64,000 bases of DNA from Catenaria anguillulae PL171 (Eukaryota > Blastocladiomycota > Blastocladiomycetes > Blastocladiales > Catenariaceae): assembly GCA_002102555.1 (NCBI GenBank), contig MCFL01000002.1, positions 1,054,001-1,118,000 on the forward strand. Reading direction: 5' to 3'. The notes beneath the pieces were generated by a model. It saw only the letters and a list, made by a program, of their open reading frames with translations. It was not told the DNA's origin and made no database searches. Positions within the stretch are counted from its first letter, which is position 1. Each line of letters begins with the position of its first letter. Shown one piece after another: positions 49,396 through 61,503 of this stretch. The translations under genes were made by a program, and so were the position numbers.

Positions 49396-50731
49396 ATGTT
49401 CCCACCCACCTCCGCACTGGCTCCGTTGGCGCTGCCTGGATCGCCTCTGGGGAACGAGGCGGCGTCATGGCCCGAGCTGCCACAAGACGAGTCCGATATC
49501 GCCTCCTGCGTCATTCTACATAGCGCTTCGAACTTGCCCAGCCTGGTGTTGCAAGGAAGCTGGCCGGACACCCCCGTCCCAATGTCACCACTGCCATCAG
49601 GGCCTACGGCCACTACCGCCTCGTCGTCATTGATGCCGCCCTCCGCCACCGTCGCAAGCCAACAGGTTCCATCCGCTTCGTCATTGGGACAAAATCGACA
49701 CCAAAGCAGCCACAGTGGCGAACAAAACACGCAGCCACCACTCGGAGCATCACTTGGGTTCCTCCACCGCCACAAGCCACGTACCGCCACACCAGGCCTC
49801 CGATCACCTGCCGAATCGCGCACCTTGACTCCACTTTTCGATCAGCCCATGTCGCCCGTCACCCCAACCTCGATCCACGCCGCACTCACCACCATGGACC
49901 GGCTCTTCACGACGGACTTTGGGCCTTGGCTGCGTGACCCGGCCAACACACCACTCGTGGCCTCGTGGCTCGGGGCCGCCGCACGTGATGTTTATGTTGT
50001 CGGTGCTGGTGTTCCTGTTCCCGCGTGTGCACTCGCGGCCGCTATGACGTACATTGTTGGCCCCTGGTCGGCCGGCAACACGGACCAAGACTGTATTGGG
50101 CGCGGATCGCGCACTTGGTTGCAGGCGCCGCATGTGCTCGCGGCGCTAGTGTCGCCGAAACCGCCCTCCTCGTGCACCAGCTGACCATGGGCCCTGATGC
50201 CGAGCACTACTCGCGGCTCATGTCGCTGTCGACCCCTTCGTCGTCATCGCTCCTTGCGCCAACGCTTGCTCCCCCATCGCTACTCTCCGCCTCGCCACCG
50301 TCAAACTCGCCACTCCATCTCGCCACCCACACGTCCCGCCCACCCTCCCCGCTCGTCTTGCTCCTCGCACACCTGATTCCACTCATCACATGCCCTACCG
50401 TCCGGCACGCACTCGTCGACCAAGTGGTTGCTGGGTGGCCGTTTGCCAAGTCGCACGCACTCGTGTGTGCCGTCGATGCCCGCGTTCCACGTGGCACGCT
50501 GGACATGGAGTGGAAGCGCGCGCGCGTGCGCATGTGGGCCGCAAAATTGGCGGCGCGGCCCCCCGCGCCAGGTGCTGGCGAGGGCCCTCATCGGCGATGG
50601 CAGCGGCCTCTGCGGCTGCAAAGTTGAGGCTGGTGAGGCGCCGCGGGTCCGAGGATGATGACGCGGCGGAGATGCGGGGTGCGCCGGCAAAGAGGCGCAG
50701 GACGGCCGCGGAGGGAGTGGCCTTGTCGTAA
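49396..50731 (+). CDS. Unrecognised protein with possible cyclin-like middle and basic C-terminus
   Basis: A single-exon gene of 446 codons once two one-base losses (between about 50060 and 50110, and near 50570) are allowed for; both match the pattern seen in neighbouring conserved genes. The first 150 residues are Ser/Pro/Thr-rich. The middle (FGPWLRDPANTPLVASWLG, VPVPACALAAAMTYI, LYWARIAHLVAGAACA, VAETALLVHQ) is helical and has some flavour of a cyclin fold, but I cannot confirm it. The C-terminus, acidic then basic (SEDDDAAEM, KRRRTAAEG), looks like a nuclear signal. Function not assigned. Confidence 0.5.
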
Positions 50732-51159
50732 GCGCGAGGCCAATTGTTCTTTTTTTTGCATGTTTTAAATGTTGTAAATATTACCAAGTCACCCCCGGCT
50801 CTCTGTGTTTTTGTTGCTCGCTGTATTGTGCCGCTTTAGACCACTTTTTGATCTTGTTGTTTTGTAGTTGTTGCTGTCTTTTGCATGTTTCTTCTCTTTT
50901 CCTGACCGTAAATGAATGGATATACCCTCGCAATCCTCTTGTCCATTCTCCATTCGGCGTGAGAGCGTCTGCTGGTTGGTTTTGCGAGACAGGATCCAAG
51001 CGTTCCAGGAGTGCGCCCAGCTTGTAGACAAGCGATGCGGGCCCTCTAACTATACATAGGTATAAGCTCCCAATATCTTGCAATGAAACTACGAAGGCTC
51101 CCATGCCCCCACCTTCATAACTCCGTGCAACAACCTACACCATTGCCACCATACACACC
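50732..51159. other. Intergenic
   Basis: 428 bp, AT-richer, between two genes on the same strand. T-rich sequence at 50748-50880 fits a 3' flank. Confidence 0.35.
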
Positions 51160-51830
51160 ATGGGTGCCGTCTTCTCCGTCTGCTTTGGTCACCATTCGGG
51201 CACCCACCCACAAGACGGCGAGAGGCGGCCGCTGCTTGGCGATCCAACCGACCAGGAGGCCGACGACGGCGCCAATGCCATCCCAAGCTACATTCAGGAG
51301 GAGGAAGCGCTCAAGAGAATTGTGCAAAAGGCGTGCGAGTGCGTCCCTTTTCCGAGACGGTTTGCCACTCGTGGCGCGGGCACGAATTGACGTCGCTCCC
51401 TCTGTACACTATAGATCGTTTATTGACATTTCGTCGGCGACCATGCGGATATCCGACAAGCTATCATCTGACTTGCCACCGTACGACTCAATTTCATTGT
51501 TAACCATTCACTTTGGCGCCATGCTCTCGCTCATTGTGACTGTTGGCGTACCGCAAGACCTTCCAACATCCTCGTCAATGTGCCCGTCAACATTCCAGTC
51601 CCTGGCATTGTCGACGACGCATTGGTCCAAGTATCCCCCGTTGATCCTAATAGCGACGAAGCCCGAGCGGTGCGTTCTGGAACCTGAACTGTATCGCCCT
51701 CTTCAACGCGCAGGCCACTTAGTGAGCCATGTTGTTACAGGTCATGCAAACCACAGCAAGATTGGTCGAGGCGCTCAAGGCCGATGTCGGCGTCAAGTAC
51801 ACTGGCCAGGTTGTTGTTCCTCTTGTTTGA
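51160..51830 (+). CDS. LAMTOR1: Ragulator/EGO subunit LAMTOR1-like
   Basis: Small lipid-anchored scaffold that holds Rag GTPases and TORC1 signalling at the vacuole/lysosome. Four exons: 51160-51338, 51415-51480, 51558-51669 and 51741-51830, giving 148 residues. MG at the start with a Cys at residue 8 suits myristoylation and palmitoylation. Next come ERRPLLGDP, a helix EEEALKRIVQKACE joined to SFIDIS (LAMTOR1 has a closely similar helix and IIDVS), then an SNILVNVPVNIPVPG stretch. The C-terminal helix TTARLVEALKADVGVKYTGQ ends in VVVPLV, comparable to VVQFGIP in animals. Splitting into four small exons explains why it is not obvious as an ORF. Confidence 0.8.
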
Positions 51831-52027
51831 AGACTACCTACATCGTCAGTTCTTGTTGCCATTTGCGTCTGGATGCGCATGCATGCACATCTTTTCAACT
51901 CTTGTTGTTACACCACTCTTGTGCGATGTCGCCCCCAGCAACGGCAACGAGCGACACCAGGACGAAAAAAATGCAGCATCATACATCAATACAAATCTAA
52001 TCAAGTCCAGTGAATCGGAACCAACGG

Positions 52028-53410
52028 TCACTTTGCCGCATTGCCGACGACCTCCTCCAAAACCGCCAACCCCTCCTCAAGCACGTCCTGCTCAATCACG
52101 AGCGGCGGCACAATGCGCATGACATTGCCCGCCTTGCCTGCCGTACAAATCAATAAGCCCCGTTCACGGCACCCGTCCACGACCTTCTTTGCCAAATCGC
52201 CCGAAGCCAACTCGAGCCCGGCAATCAAGCCCATGCCGCGCACATTGGTCACCACGTCCTTGCCCAACGCGCTTTGCATCCCCGTGAGCCTGTGCTGCAC
52301 CACCTTGCCCATGTTGGAGACATGCGTCAACAAGTCAGGTGCCGTCAACCGATCCATGATGTGTGCGGCCACGCGGCACGCGAGCGGATTGCCGCCAAAC
52401 GTGGTGCCGTGTGCGCCCGGATGCAACGACGAGGAAACCTTGGCCGTGGTCAGCACGGCGCCAATGGGCACGCCATTGCCCAGGGGTTTGGCACACGTCA
52501 CGACATCGGGCGCCGCATTGGCAGGGAACCAATGGTGGCCCCACTTTCGCCCGTGCGGCTCAGCCCACACTGGATCTCGTCAAACATGAGCAAGCACCCG
52601 TGACTGTTGGCCAGGGCGCGCAACCCAACAAGAAACTCGTCGTTGCTGGGTAGATGCCGCCTTCGCCTTGGAAGGGCTCCACGAGAATGCCGCAATACCC
52701 GCCTAGCTCCAGTGCGTCGCGTGCTGCGCCAGATCGTTGAATGGGACGCTCGTGAACCCGGGCACAAGTGGCTCAAAAGGGCCTGGTACTTGCGGTTGGG
52801 CGTGGCAGACAGGGCGCCCATGGACCGGCCATGGAAGGCATTGTGGAAGTCAGGATCTTGTACTTTGTTGGGTCCGGGTTGTGCACGCGCGCAAATTTGA
52901 GGGCGGCCTCGTTGGCTTCAGTGCCCGAGTTGCAGAAAAAGACGTGCGACAGACTGCGCCATCAGTGTTGGCGGGCGAGGAGGCGGCGGTGCCCAGGTAC
53001 TGCCGGGATGTGGACGCAATCAGTTGAGTGGCAAGGTGCTCGGCCCACGGGTGGCGGTACAGGTTGGACACATGGACCACGTCTTTGCTTGGTCATAAAG
53101 GACCTCGGCAATTTGTGGGTCGGCATGGCCCAATGAGCACACGGCAATGCCGGCGGTAAAGTCGATGAAGCGGCGGCCGTTGGTATCAAACAGAAGCGCG
53201 CCTTGGCCGCGGACAAGCGTCAGGTCTTGCGGCTTGGCGTAGAGCGGGATCAGATGTTCATCGACGGCACCGGGTGGGGCGCTTGTCGAGAGCAGGCGGC
53301 GGGCGAGGATGGCGGGTTTGAAGCGCTTGGCAGCTGGCGGACTTTGGGGCCGATGGCGGCGGCGCCCATGAGGTGAAAACAAGACGAGACGTCACGGCGG
53401 ATCGGATCAT
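52028..53410 (-). CDS. ARG8: Acetylornithine aminotransferase, mitochondrial (frame-broken)
   Basis: PLP enzyme of arginine synthesis that transaminates N-acetylglutamate semialdehyde. From the start: an Arg/Ser-rich presequence ([14 protein letters not shown]), [41 protein letters not shown], a [15 protein letters not shown] segment, [20 protein letters not shown], and [18 protein letters not shown]. In the last, the Lys of CAKPLGNG is the PLP-binding residue. The C-terminus ([28 protein letters not shown]) is intact. At least six frame changes lie between about 52550 and 53400, mostly single missing bases; no intron is evident. This is either a sequencing-error hot spot or a decaying gene. 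It converges with LAMTOR1 and diverges from the PHD gene. Confidence 0.85.
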
Positions 53411-53822
53411 GGTTGTGGGCTGTGGCTGTGGCTGTGGGTTGCGGATTGTGCGTTGTTTGTTGCGGAAGGTGGATGGCGTACGGGCACTCGGCTGTCTTTA
53501 TGTGTAGCCAAATAGATTGATGTTATCAACACACACCCAAGAGATCAAGAGAGATAACATCTCTGAATGACCAAAGAGTCATCAACATCAGACTGACGTC
53601 ATACTTTTGTTGCTGATCGTGGTGGTGATCAGAATCCACACATCGCCTCACCCTGTGTCGTCCGTGTGACGTTCAAGATTTTTCTTTGAATATGTGATCA
53701 ATTCCAGACATATCTCCCAGGTTTGCCTATACCAGCATCTCAAAACTCTGCGCATTGTCACTGCACACAGGTCTACTCTCATTTCGCCTGACCCGCCTGT
53801 CACTGACGCCGACGCGGCTGCC
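53411..53822. promoter_or_regulatory. Divergent ARG8 / SPP1 intergenic region
   Basis: 412 bp between two divergent starts. No coding feature; a GAGAT/ATCTC-rich patch occurs near 53540-53565. Confidence 0.35.
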
Positions 53823-56800
53823 ATGGACCCAGGACCGCCGCACCCACACCCGACCCCCACTGCTGCAGGGAGCGGTCCTTACCTCTCCCCTGCGGCCGAC
53901 CCCCAGGCTCAGGGTCAGCCTCAAGCTTATCTCGAAAACCGCAGCATCTTCAACATCCCCAACATCAATCTCAGCTCGTGCAGCATCAGCATCAGCATCA
54001 GCCCAGTACCAGCACCAGCATCAGCATCAGCATCAGCACCAACAGTATCTGCAATCTAGCAGCCAGGCTGATCACGTGGCACCTCAACCGCCGCCGACCA
54101 ATCAACGTGCATACCAAGGTCAAGGCCATGTCCCTCAAGCACCTGCCCGCACTCAATTTGCCCCCGACAGCGCCAACTATCCGCCCCCGCCTCGCTCATA
54201 CAGCGCACACGGCCCTGATCACTTGGACCATGCATACCGTCACTTTGCCCACTCGCCGCCGCCACCTGCTCCAGCCAATGTTGGATTCACCCGGGGACAT
54301 GACCAAGGACACGGCCAGTACTCTTCACCGCCAACGGCTTCGCTCGCCTCATCGTCCAACAACTCGAGTCACAGTGTCGAACGCTCTGCTCAACCTGTCG
54401 CGAATCATGCGCTCATCGAGTCCTCCCGTCAGTACTCACGCATGCCCGAGCTGAAAAGCCCGCGTTCGGCCTCGTACCCGCAATTATCCGTGCCGCAAGC
54501 GCCGCTCGAAGGGCCGATGGAGACCAGACATTTCGAACGCCAGTATCATTCGCCACCCGAGTTTGCCAGTACTTTGCCGCACCACCAACAGCAGCTTCAG
54601 CTTCAGCTTCAGCAGCAATATCAACAGGGTCGCTTGTACCCGCGCCAGGACACTTCGCTGCACCACTTTAGCCCCGGATCAGCAGTGCAGTCCCCAGTCA
54701 ACAGCCCTTGTATTGATCCCCACCACCACCAACAGCAGCAGCAGCAGCATGCATCGCACTATCCGCGGGCCTTCTCCACAGAATCACTCACCTCCGGTTC
54801 GGCCTACTCGCCCGTTGTGCGCGACTCGCCCTTGCCCCACTCTAATCCCATTTCCCCGCGGTTGTCGCAGTTCGAATCGCCGCAACTCGCGCAGCACCAT
54901 CAACACGCGACCGGCATCGCCGCCGATTGCGCCCTACTTTCCTTCGCGTGCCGGGTTTCCCATGCCCGGACCTCCTCACATTCACCCATCCGTACAACAG
55001 CGCCAAGTGAATGCATTCCCGGGCTCACAACGCGATGCCACTGGAACCTGCGCTCCCCAGGCACGCCATCCCGTGGCGCAACAGCATCTCATTCAACCGC
55101 AAACCCATGGGGCATCACATTCGCTCCCCTCGGGCGTCTACCAACCACAATTGCGCCTGCGCCCTACTCAGCAACCCGACCCACGGCCCATCTCCATCTA
55201 CATTCCACCGAAATCTGCCGCTTCCAACCCGGCATCCACGCCCACGAGCCCTGGGCCCGCTCAGCCCATGTCCCCGGATGGCCGTCACCGCCCGCTCTCA
55301 CTCCCAACGGGCTCCATCGGATTCCCCATCTATCCACATGCACCGACTACGACACAATCCCATCCGCCACCAGCCTCCAAATCAGGCGGATCGTCCGTTA
55401 CTGCACCGCGCCGGAACCCAATGAGCATCGCATCGCTTCTCGACGACGCATCCTCGGCACAAGCACACCCAGCAGGCTCCTCGTCATCGTCCTCGGCCTC
55501 GTCCACTTCGCGCCGCAACTCGGCGGCTGGCGGACCAATGGCGAGCCCGCCCGTGCAATTTCCACTCGTGGCAAGCCCAACGTCGGAACCGGTCCCGACA
55601 CAGGCGCGGCTCGCAAGCTCGGTACCATCGTGGCCCATGCCCCCATTTCTCGGCAGCGCCCTCGCTCCCCTCGCGTCCGATGCCGCTCATCCCGCCCGTG
55701 CGCCGCCCATCAAGCAAAATGTGCGCGAAGCCACGCCGGCAGCGACGGATGCGGTCAAGGCAACCGCCGCCAAGCCGCCGCCGAAAAAGAAGCGCAAGGT
55801 CGGAGTGTCGGCCGCAAGCTCGCCTGGGTTGGCCGTGCTTGCATTTCCCGGATCGGATGCCGGATCGACGGGTGCGAGTTTGGCCGGCACAAAGAAGAGC
55901 AAGTTGGACGGCAAGGAACGAGGGAGTACGCCCGTGGGTAGCGATTCGTCGCGGCCTGGGTCCGCGTTGGGTAAGGCGGCGGCGGCGGCGGCAAAGAAGG
56001 AGAACAAGGAGCGGGAAAAGGAGTTGGAAAAGGCCAAAGAGAAGGAAAAGGAAAAAGAAAAGGATCCGGGTCCATTGTATTGTGTGTGCCGCAAGCCGTA
56101 TGATGAGTCCAAGTTTTACATTGAGTACGCTCGCTCGATTTTGGGAACCGATGCCTCCATCAACTAACTTGTGCCTGAATCTGTAGATGTGACGGTTGCC
56201 AAGATTGGTTGCACGGCGCTTGTGTGTCCGTGACCCCACAACAGTCCAAAGCATTTGACCTGTTTTATTGCAAAGAGTGTACACGTACGTTGTGTGTTCC
56301 TTTCCTGCAACTGCTAACCCATTCGCTCATGTTGGCGTTCACATCCATCCATAGTCCTCGGGCGCGGCGTCACAACCAAGCACGCGCGCTGCAAATACCC
56401 GCCCTGCACCGCCCGAGCCGCCTCGACCGCCAAGCCGCGCTCGTCGGCATTCTGCTCGCCCAAATGTGGCCGCGCGTGGGCAGACATGCACCTTGACCAA
56501 GGCCCACTGGATCTCGGGCCTGTCCTGTCGGCCAACTCGCCCATTCCCGTTCCAGGACCATTTGCGCCCATTGCCCCCATTGGTGCATGGACACACGTTG
56601 ATGCGGCCGACGCACGTGCCGCGCTCGCGGCCGTCCGTGAACTCAAGCGCATTCGCGCTGCCATGCGTGCATTGGACGCGAGGCTGCTGGCCTTATCGCA
56701 GCATGCGCTTGAAATGGTGCCCGAGCACAAGCGGCCAAAGCCGAAAGCGATTGCAGATCCCGCCCATGCGGACGCCGAGGCGGCGCTTTCGTCCGAGCCG

Positions 56801-57435
56801 ACCATGCCATCGTCCGAAACGACGCCGTCGACGGTTCCGAGCTCGGGAGTGACCACAACGCCAACGACAACGACGTTGGCGCCGTCGTCGTCAGTGCCTG
56901 GGTCGGACGCATCGGATGTGGTGATGGTGTCATCGGACGTGGATCTGGCGGCGCCCAAGCCGCCCGTGTGTGGGTGCCCTATAAAGATCGATGAGGCCGA
57001 AGGCAGGGTCGTCAAGTGGTGTGAGAGGGTCAAGTGTAGCAAGCATGGAATGTGGCGGAAGGTGTTCAAAGCACGGTTGGAAATGGAACGAGTCAAGTTG
57101 GTACGTTGCCTTTATAGTTCGTCTATTTTGATTTCTTGCTTGCGGCGATGCTGATTTTGTTCAATCGTTTTTGTTGTTATTTCCAGTTGGATGTGTATCG
57201 GCAAGCCCGGGTTGAGTTGGAGCAGGCAATGGCGAGGGTGGCGACCCGCAGGAGAGATTGGGATCGGATCTTGTTTCACGCAACGCAAGTTGAGGACGAG
57301 GAGCATGCAGCGCACGAGAGGCAAATGTCGGCCCAATCGAACGTCGAGCAATCTGCCGCCGATGCCGGAACTGGTGCTCGGGACGATATCGATCCGATGG
57401 ACGTGGATATGCCTGGCACGGTTGCATTGTCGTAA
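53823..57435 (+). CDS. SPP1: COMPASS subunit Spp1/CFP1-like PHD-finger protein
   Basis: Reader subunit of the Set1/COMPASS H3K4 methyltransferase. Last exons are clear: up to 56124, then 56187-56284, 56355-57100 and 57187-57435. About 750 residues of Gln/His/Pro/Ser-rich sequence come first, broken by several one-base shifts. Then PPKKKRKVG (a classical nuclear signal at 55781-55801) and a KEKEKEKEK run. The PHD finger runs YCVCRKPYDESKFYIE, CDGCQDWLHGACV, FDLFYCKECT. A Cys-rich segment (RCKYP, then AFCSPKCGRAWA) and the C-terminal CGCPIKIDEAEGRVVKWC...CSKHGMWRK block follow; the latter is the Spp1/CFP1 zinc region. A coiled helix (LDVYRQARVELEQAMARVA) ends it. The long N-terminal extension is not typical of yeast Spp1. 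ATG 53823 is a best guess. Confidence 0.8.
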
Positions 57436-57621
57436 ACTCGCTTCCGACTCCCACACCTTTGCTTGTGTTGTCCCTCCCTTCCATGTACACAAGAAGATGT
57501 ATTTCAAAAGTTGACTATCTCGAGCCCGCTCGAGCTCGGTATATCTTCTATTGGATAAGCTCTAGCCTTGAGTGGGCCAAGTTCCTCGCCCGAGTGCCCA
57601 GAACTGGCACGAGCACCTTGA

Positions 57622-58735
57622 CTAAACCACATTCCCATCACCAGTTCCACCGTCATCACTACCCGGTGACGCTCGAGGCAAACTCGTTATTTGGTGCTCA
57701 CCGGCACCAGACGTAGGCAATGGCGGCACACCCGCAAGCGACGTTGGGCGAACCAGCAACGTAGAGTCACGATTGCTTCTTGTACTCAAAGCACGCGACA
57801 AGGACGTTCGAATTCCGCCAACCATGGCTGATGCGGCGGCCTCTTGTGGCGGCGACGGCGGCTGCGCCGACGAGGTTGCCGTCGTTGATGTGGATCGACG
57901 GAGAGAACTTGTGGAAAGCGGGCGGTTGCGCGAAGTTTCGCGGTCATCCAGCAAGGTGCTTCGTGACAGGGATTGGCGCTTGGACGACCCAGGGAGGGTG
58001 AATTGCCAGAGGAAGCTCAGAATAATCTGCGAGTGTGAAGGAATAGGGAGTCAGCAAGACGGACGACTCGTGCGAGACAACCAAGCAAAATGGTACATGC
58101 CAGTACGCAATCCTTGCCCAAATGCACGACCAGAAAAATAACATTATCGGTTCCAGTCACAAGCTTTGGTATGGCCACACTGGCAAATATTTCTGTCAAC
58201 ATGAACAAGATGGCGATTGCGCACACGAATGTCCGAAATCCAAACCCATCCCGAGGCGTGAGGCGTCCGAGTTCGACATATGCAATCGCGGCGGTGCCAA
58301 TGACGAGGGCACTGGTCAGGGCCAGCCAACCCGACAGGACTGAGAGGTATACGTGTGTGTCACTCCGCTGAGAGCCCGTGAGGAAGCGCTGCTGCTGCCC
58401 GCTGGCCGCGGACGTAAGAGGTGGCGTTGAATTGGAGTCATCCTCAGCCGGGTCAAACAAGTTGTTGTCTCCAGAGGGGGCGCGCCCCAGCGTCGAAATG
58501 GTTGAGAGGAGCTGTGGAATGATCCATCCCAAGTACGCCAATGGAACAGCCTGCAGGGGTGGATGTTGCCAAACGGTGCGTCAGACGTGTGAAGATGCAC
58601 AGGTCTCGCAGCCCACGCGACGAAGCATGATGACAGACGAACCACCAAGGCGAGATAGAGAAAGTACCGCACAGCGTTTGGCTGGCGGTCATGTCGCAGA
58701 TTCTTGCTTGACTTTGCTTTCGCGTCCATTTTCAT
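57622..58735 (-). CDS. Multi-TM protein a, WQFTLP-type family
   Basis: Exons 58646-58735, 58107-58550 and 57622-58026 (introns 95 and 80 nt) give 312 residues. After a basic start come about four hydrophobic segments: VRYFLYLAL with AVPLAYLGWIIPQLL, YLSVLSGWLALTSALVIGTAA, TFVCAIAILFMLTEIFASVAI, and a last one that ends SFLWQFTLPG. The tail is Ser/Arg-rich (STSSLRRSTSTTATSS). Intron 2 falls just before the last segment at the same place and phase as in paralogue b. The 7-TM protein at 43.8 kb shares the last four segments, so this one may lack N-terminal helices or an undetected upstream exon. Function unknown. Confidence 0.72.
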
Positions 58736-59706
58736 TTTCGGGTCGGAGATGAGGTTGTGCGGCTGCTGGTTACACTTGGACGGGTTTTTTTTGGGCAGAA
58801 AGGCATTCATGGATATATCAGCACACTTGACAACGCGAAGGGTCGTTGGAGAGGCAACCTTCGGCCAGGGCGGGAGGCCATTTTGAATGTATGCTTCATC
58901 TCTGCACCCTTGCCTCGCCGTTGCCATTGTCGGAAACCTGGTGATGGACTGTTGACGATGGGTCCGTTGCGAATCGCACATTGAAGTTGAGCCAACCGGG
59001 AAGCTGACCACGAGACCAACAACCAAGGTTCATGGCGAGATCATTGGTCTCTCGGCAAATTGATGTGCTCAACGCGAGATGACTGCGGGCACTTGTTGTT
59101 TGGCTCAGAGTCTTGGTAACGCCTCGCGAACATATAGGCTTGGCAGGCTTGAGAAGGACGGACGTCTCGGCGTCCAATGCCAACACGAACTCGGTCAGTC
59201 AACCACGTGAGGAAAATCATATGTAATTCCCGATTCAATGCCTTTTGCGCTTGAATGAGGTCCAGGAGCCTTTTATCGAGTGTGGGAAAAACGGCTCTGT
59301 CCTGGATCGTTCTTCGCCACACGCGTCTAGACACATCGATATAGGACGACCCCTGCCAAGAGGACAAGGTCAAGTTACTTCGGGACAAATGGACAATCCG
59401 CAAGTGCAGACGCCATTGAAGATCTTATCGAATGAAAAACGGCATCACAAGTCAAGGACACAACGGGAGAGGCAGTTCGAGACGTTGGCACCAAGATTCA
59501 GGGACAGCGGGAAAGACGGGAAAGACAATCACTTCGAAAAAGGGCAAGGGATTGAAAGCGAGTTTGTATGGGTTGGAACAAGAAACAGATGGTGATTTGA
59601 TACGGAAGAAGGACGAGCAAGTCAATGTTTGCACACAAAAATGTGGGCGGCAAGAAGCCCGTTACACGCCAGTTACACAACCCACGGCGACACGCAGGCA
59701 ATTCCC
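58736..59706. other. Intergenic between the two paralogues
   Basis: About 970 bp. Could hide extra 5' exons of paralogue a, since the family's 7-TM member has three more helices, but I found no convincing hydrophobic coding stretch. Confidence 0.3.
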
Positions 59707-60907
59707 TCACGCTTTTCCGTTCCAATCTTCTTTGCCTAGCGCTTCGTCCGTGTCGGTCAACTTGACGCCCGTGCGATGAAAAGAGATGAACGAGGTGCCA
59801 AGTGCGGAATCGTCATAGCCGGCCGAGAAAAGAGTTGAAGAGTCGAGGCGACCTGGGTCGAGCTCCATTGCGACCTCGACAGAGTCGGCGCGTCCGTGCG
59901 CATCATTAGCATTGGAAGACGGGATCACTTTGGATGGGATGGGAGCAGGTGGTTGAGCAAGCGGAGCTCGAGGAAGCGAAGGGATGTGGCTCTTGGTCGC
60001 CTGAGGACGAACCAAGACCTGGCGAGCTTGAGAACCGTGGTAGCGTTTGGGCTGAGTGATGGATGCAAAGGAGAATATGGGCACTTTGAGTGTTTCGACT
60101 TGTGTGGATTTGGGGCACGAGGTTGGGTCTTCGGAAGAGGTCAGGACGGGATTACGTGGGCGAGAAACAAAGTCACGATGTTTGCGACGAATGAGATGAT
60201 CGTCAATTTGACCGCCTGGCAGAGTGAATTGCCAGACAAGTGAGAGTGCAACCTGTTGAAAATGAATAACGCAAAGGCATATAAGGATCACGAATCTCAC
60301 GTTCAGGTGCCGCTGAGAACGAGTAATGCAGGTGAATCAGTTAAGCGCACCACCACTGCGTCTTTGCAGAGCTGAAATGCAAAGAACTGCCCAGGCGAAA
60401 TGATGGATTGGGGGATGGCGACTCGAACGAAGATGGCGGAAAACATCATGACCACCGAGACACAAAGTTAAACGTCCGGAATCGCATCGTCGCCTGGGCC
60501 CGCTCCTGTTGTGATAGGTACGAAAGGTAAACAACAATGGGCATTATCCGAAAAAAGGAGGAGAAAAAATGGTTACAGCGTACAAAAGCGATTTCAAGCA
60601 TTCCGACAATGGCTGCAACCAAAACTTGGGCGCCGTTGATTGCAATCGAAGCCCACAGGATACCATTCAGCAGGGCAAAGTCGCCAGCAGTGGAGCCGGT
60701 TACGGATAACTTCGGGGCGGAAGCTAAGGTTGAGATTGGCGCAACTCCTGACGCGATCTGGGATAGGATTGATGTGATCCACACCAAAGACGCGGTGGGA
60801 ATGGCGAGAAGAGCAATGTAGAGACAAGCTCGCAACGTTTTTGATGCTCGCGATTGTCCGATCATGGACCCAGGCTCGGTTGGGGCGGGTTTGGTGGAGG
60901 AAGTCAT
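59707..60907 (-). CDS. Multi-TM protein b, WQFTLP-type family
   Basis: Exons 60357-60907 and 59707-60252 with one missing base near 60453 (GGTGG) give 366 codons including the stop. Segments: LRACLYIALLAIPTASLVWI, LLNGILWASIAINGAQVLVA, IMPIVVYLSYL, then after the shift VMMFSAIFVRVAIP and a last one running CKDA, VALSLVWQFTLPGG. The FRTF and (A/V)AIP landmarks align with paralogue a (FRTFV, SVAIP). The tail of about 160 residues is hydrophilic and Ser/Pro-rich. The short intron lies at the same site as in paralogue a. Tandem duplication produced a and b; function is unknown. Confidence 0.7.
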
Positions 60908-61503
60908 AATTAAGTCTGTTCTTTTGCAAGGCCAGGGGTTTTATTGCAAGGCAGTAGTCATCAATGGGATTTGTACGAGTTCGTTCTATGGTTCGAATAT
61001 TGAAGATGAGAGTGCGAGTCAGGCGGATGGATTTCAAGTTGGACGCGGAAGGTGAGGTTTTATAGCAAGGCGAGAGGTACCTTCTAGGTTATACGTGGTC
61101 TGCAGTCGGCACGGTTTACGACGGTTTACGATGGGGAGATTCTTTTGCATCAAGTAGCGTTCAGTAATCAGCATTCATTGCTTGTGGCTCACAGCAGAGA
61201 CCCGTTCTCGAGGTCAAAGCCAACGATGACTTCGGGAAGGCGCGTTCAAACACGAAAACGAGGAGAGAGCTCGGAGAGATCGGCAGAGTCCTCCAACGAC
61301 CTTCCAGACCTTTCGACGAGGGCCTGCTACCTTTTCTGGAAGGGAATAGGGAACATCTGATGCGGCAACACCAAATATTCGAATATTCCACAAGTTGAAA
61401 GCACCCACTCGTTAATGTCACAGACCGAAGCAACCCCATGCAGTCGATCATCGGCATCTTCAATCATCGCTGAATCTTGTCCTACCTGCACTTTGAACCG
61501 GTC
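60908..61503. promoter_or_regulatory. Divergent intergenic region
   Basis: 596 bp between divergent starts of paralogue b and the golgin gene. A short direct repeat CGGTTTACGA occurs twice near 61110-61130. No coding feature. Confidence 0.35.
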
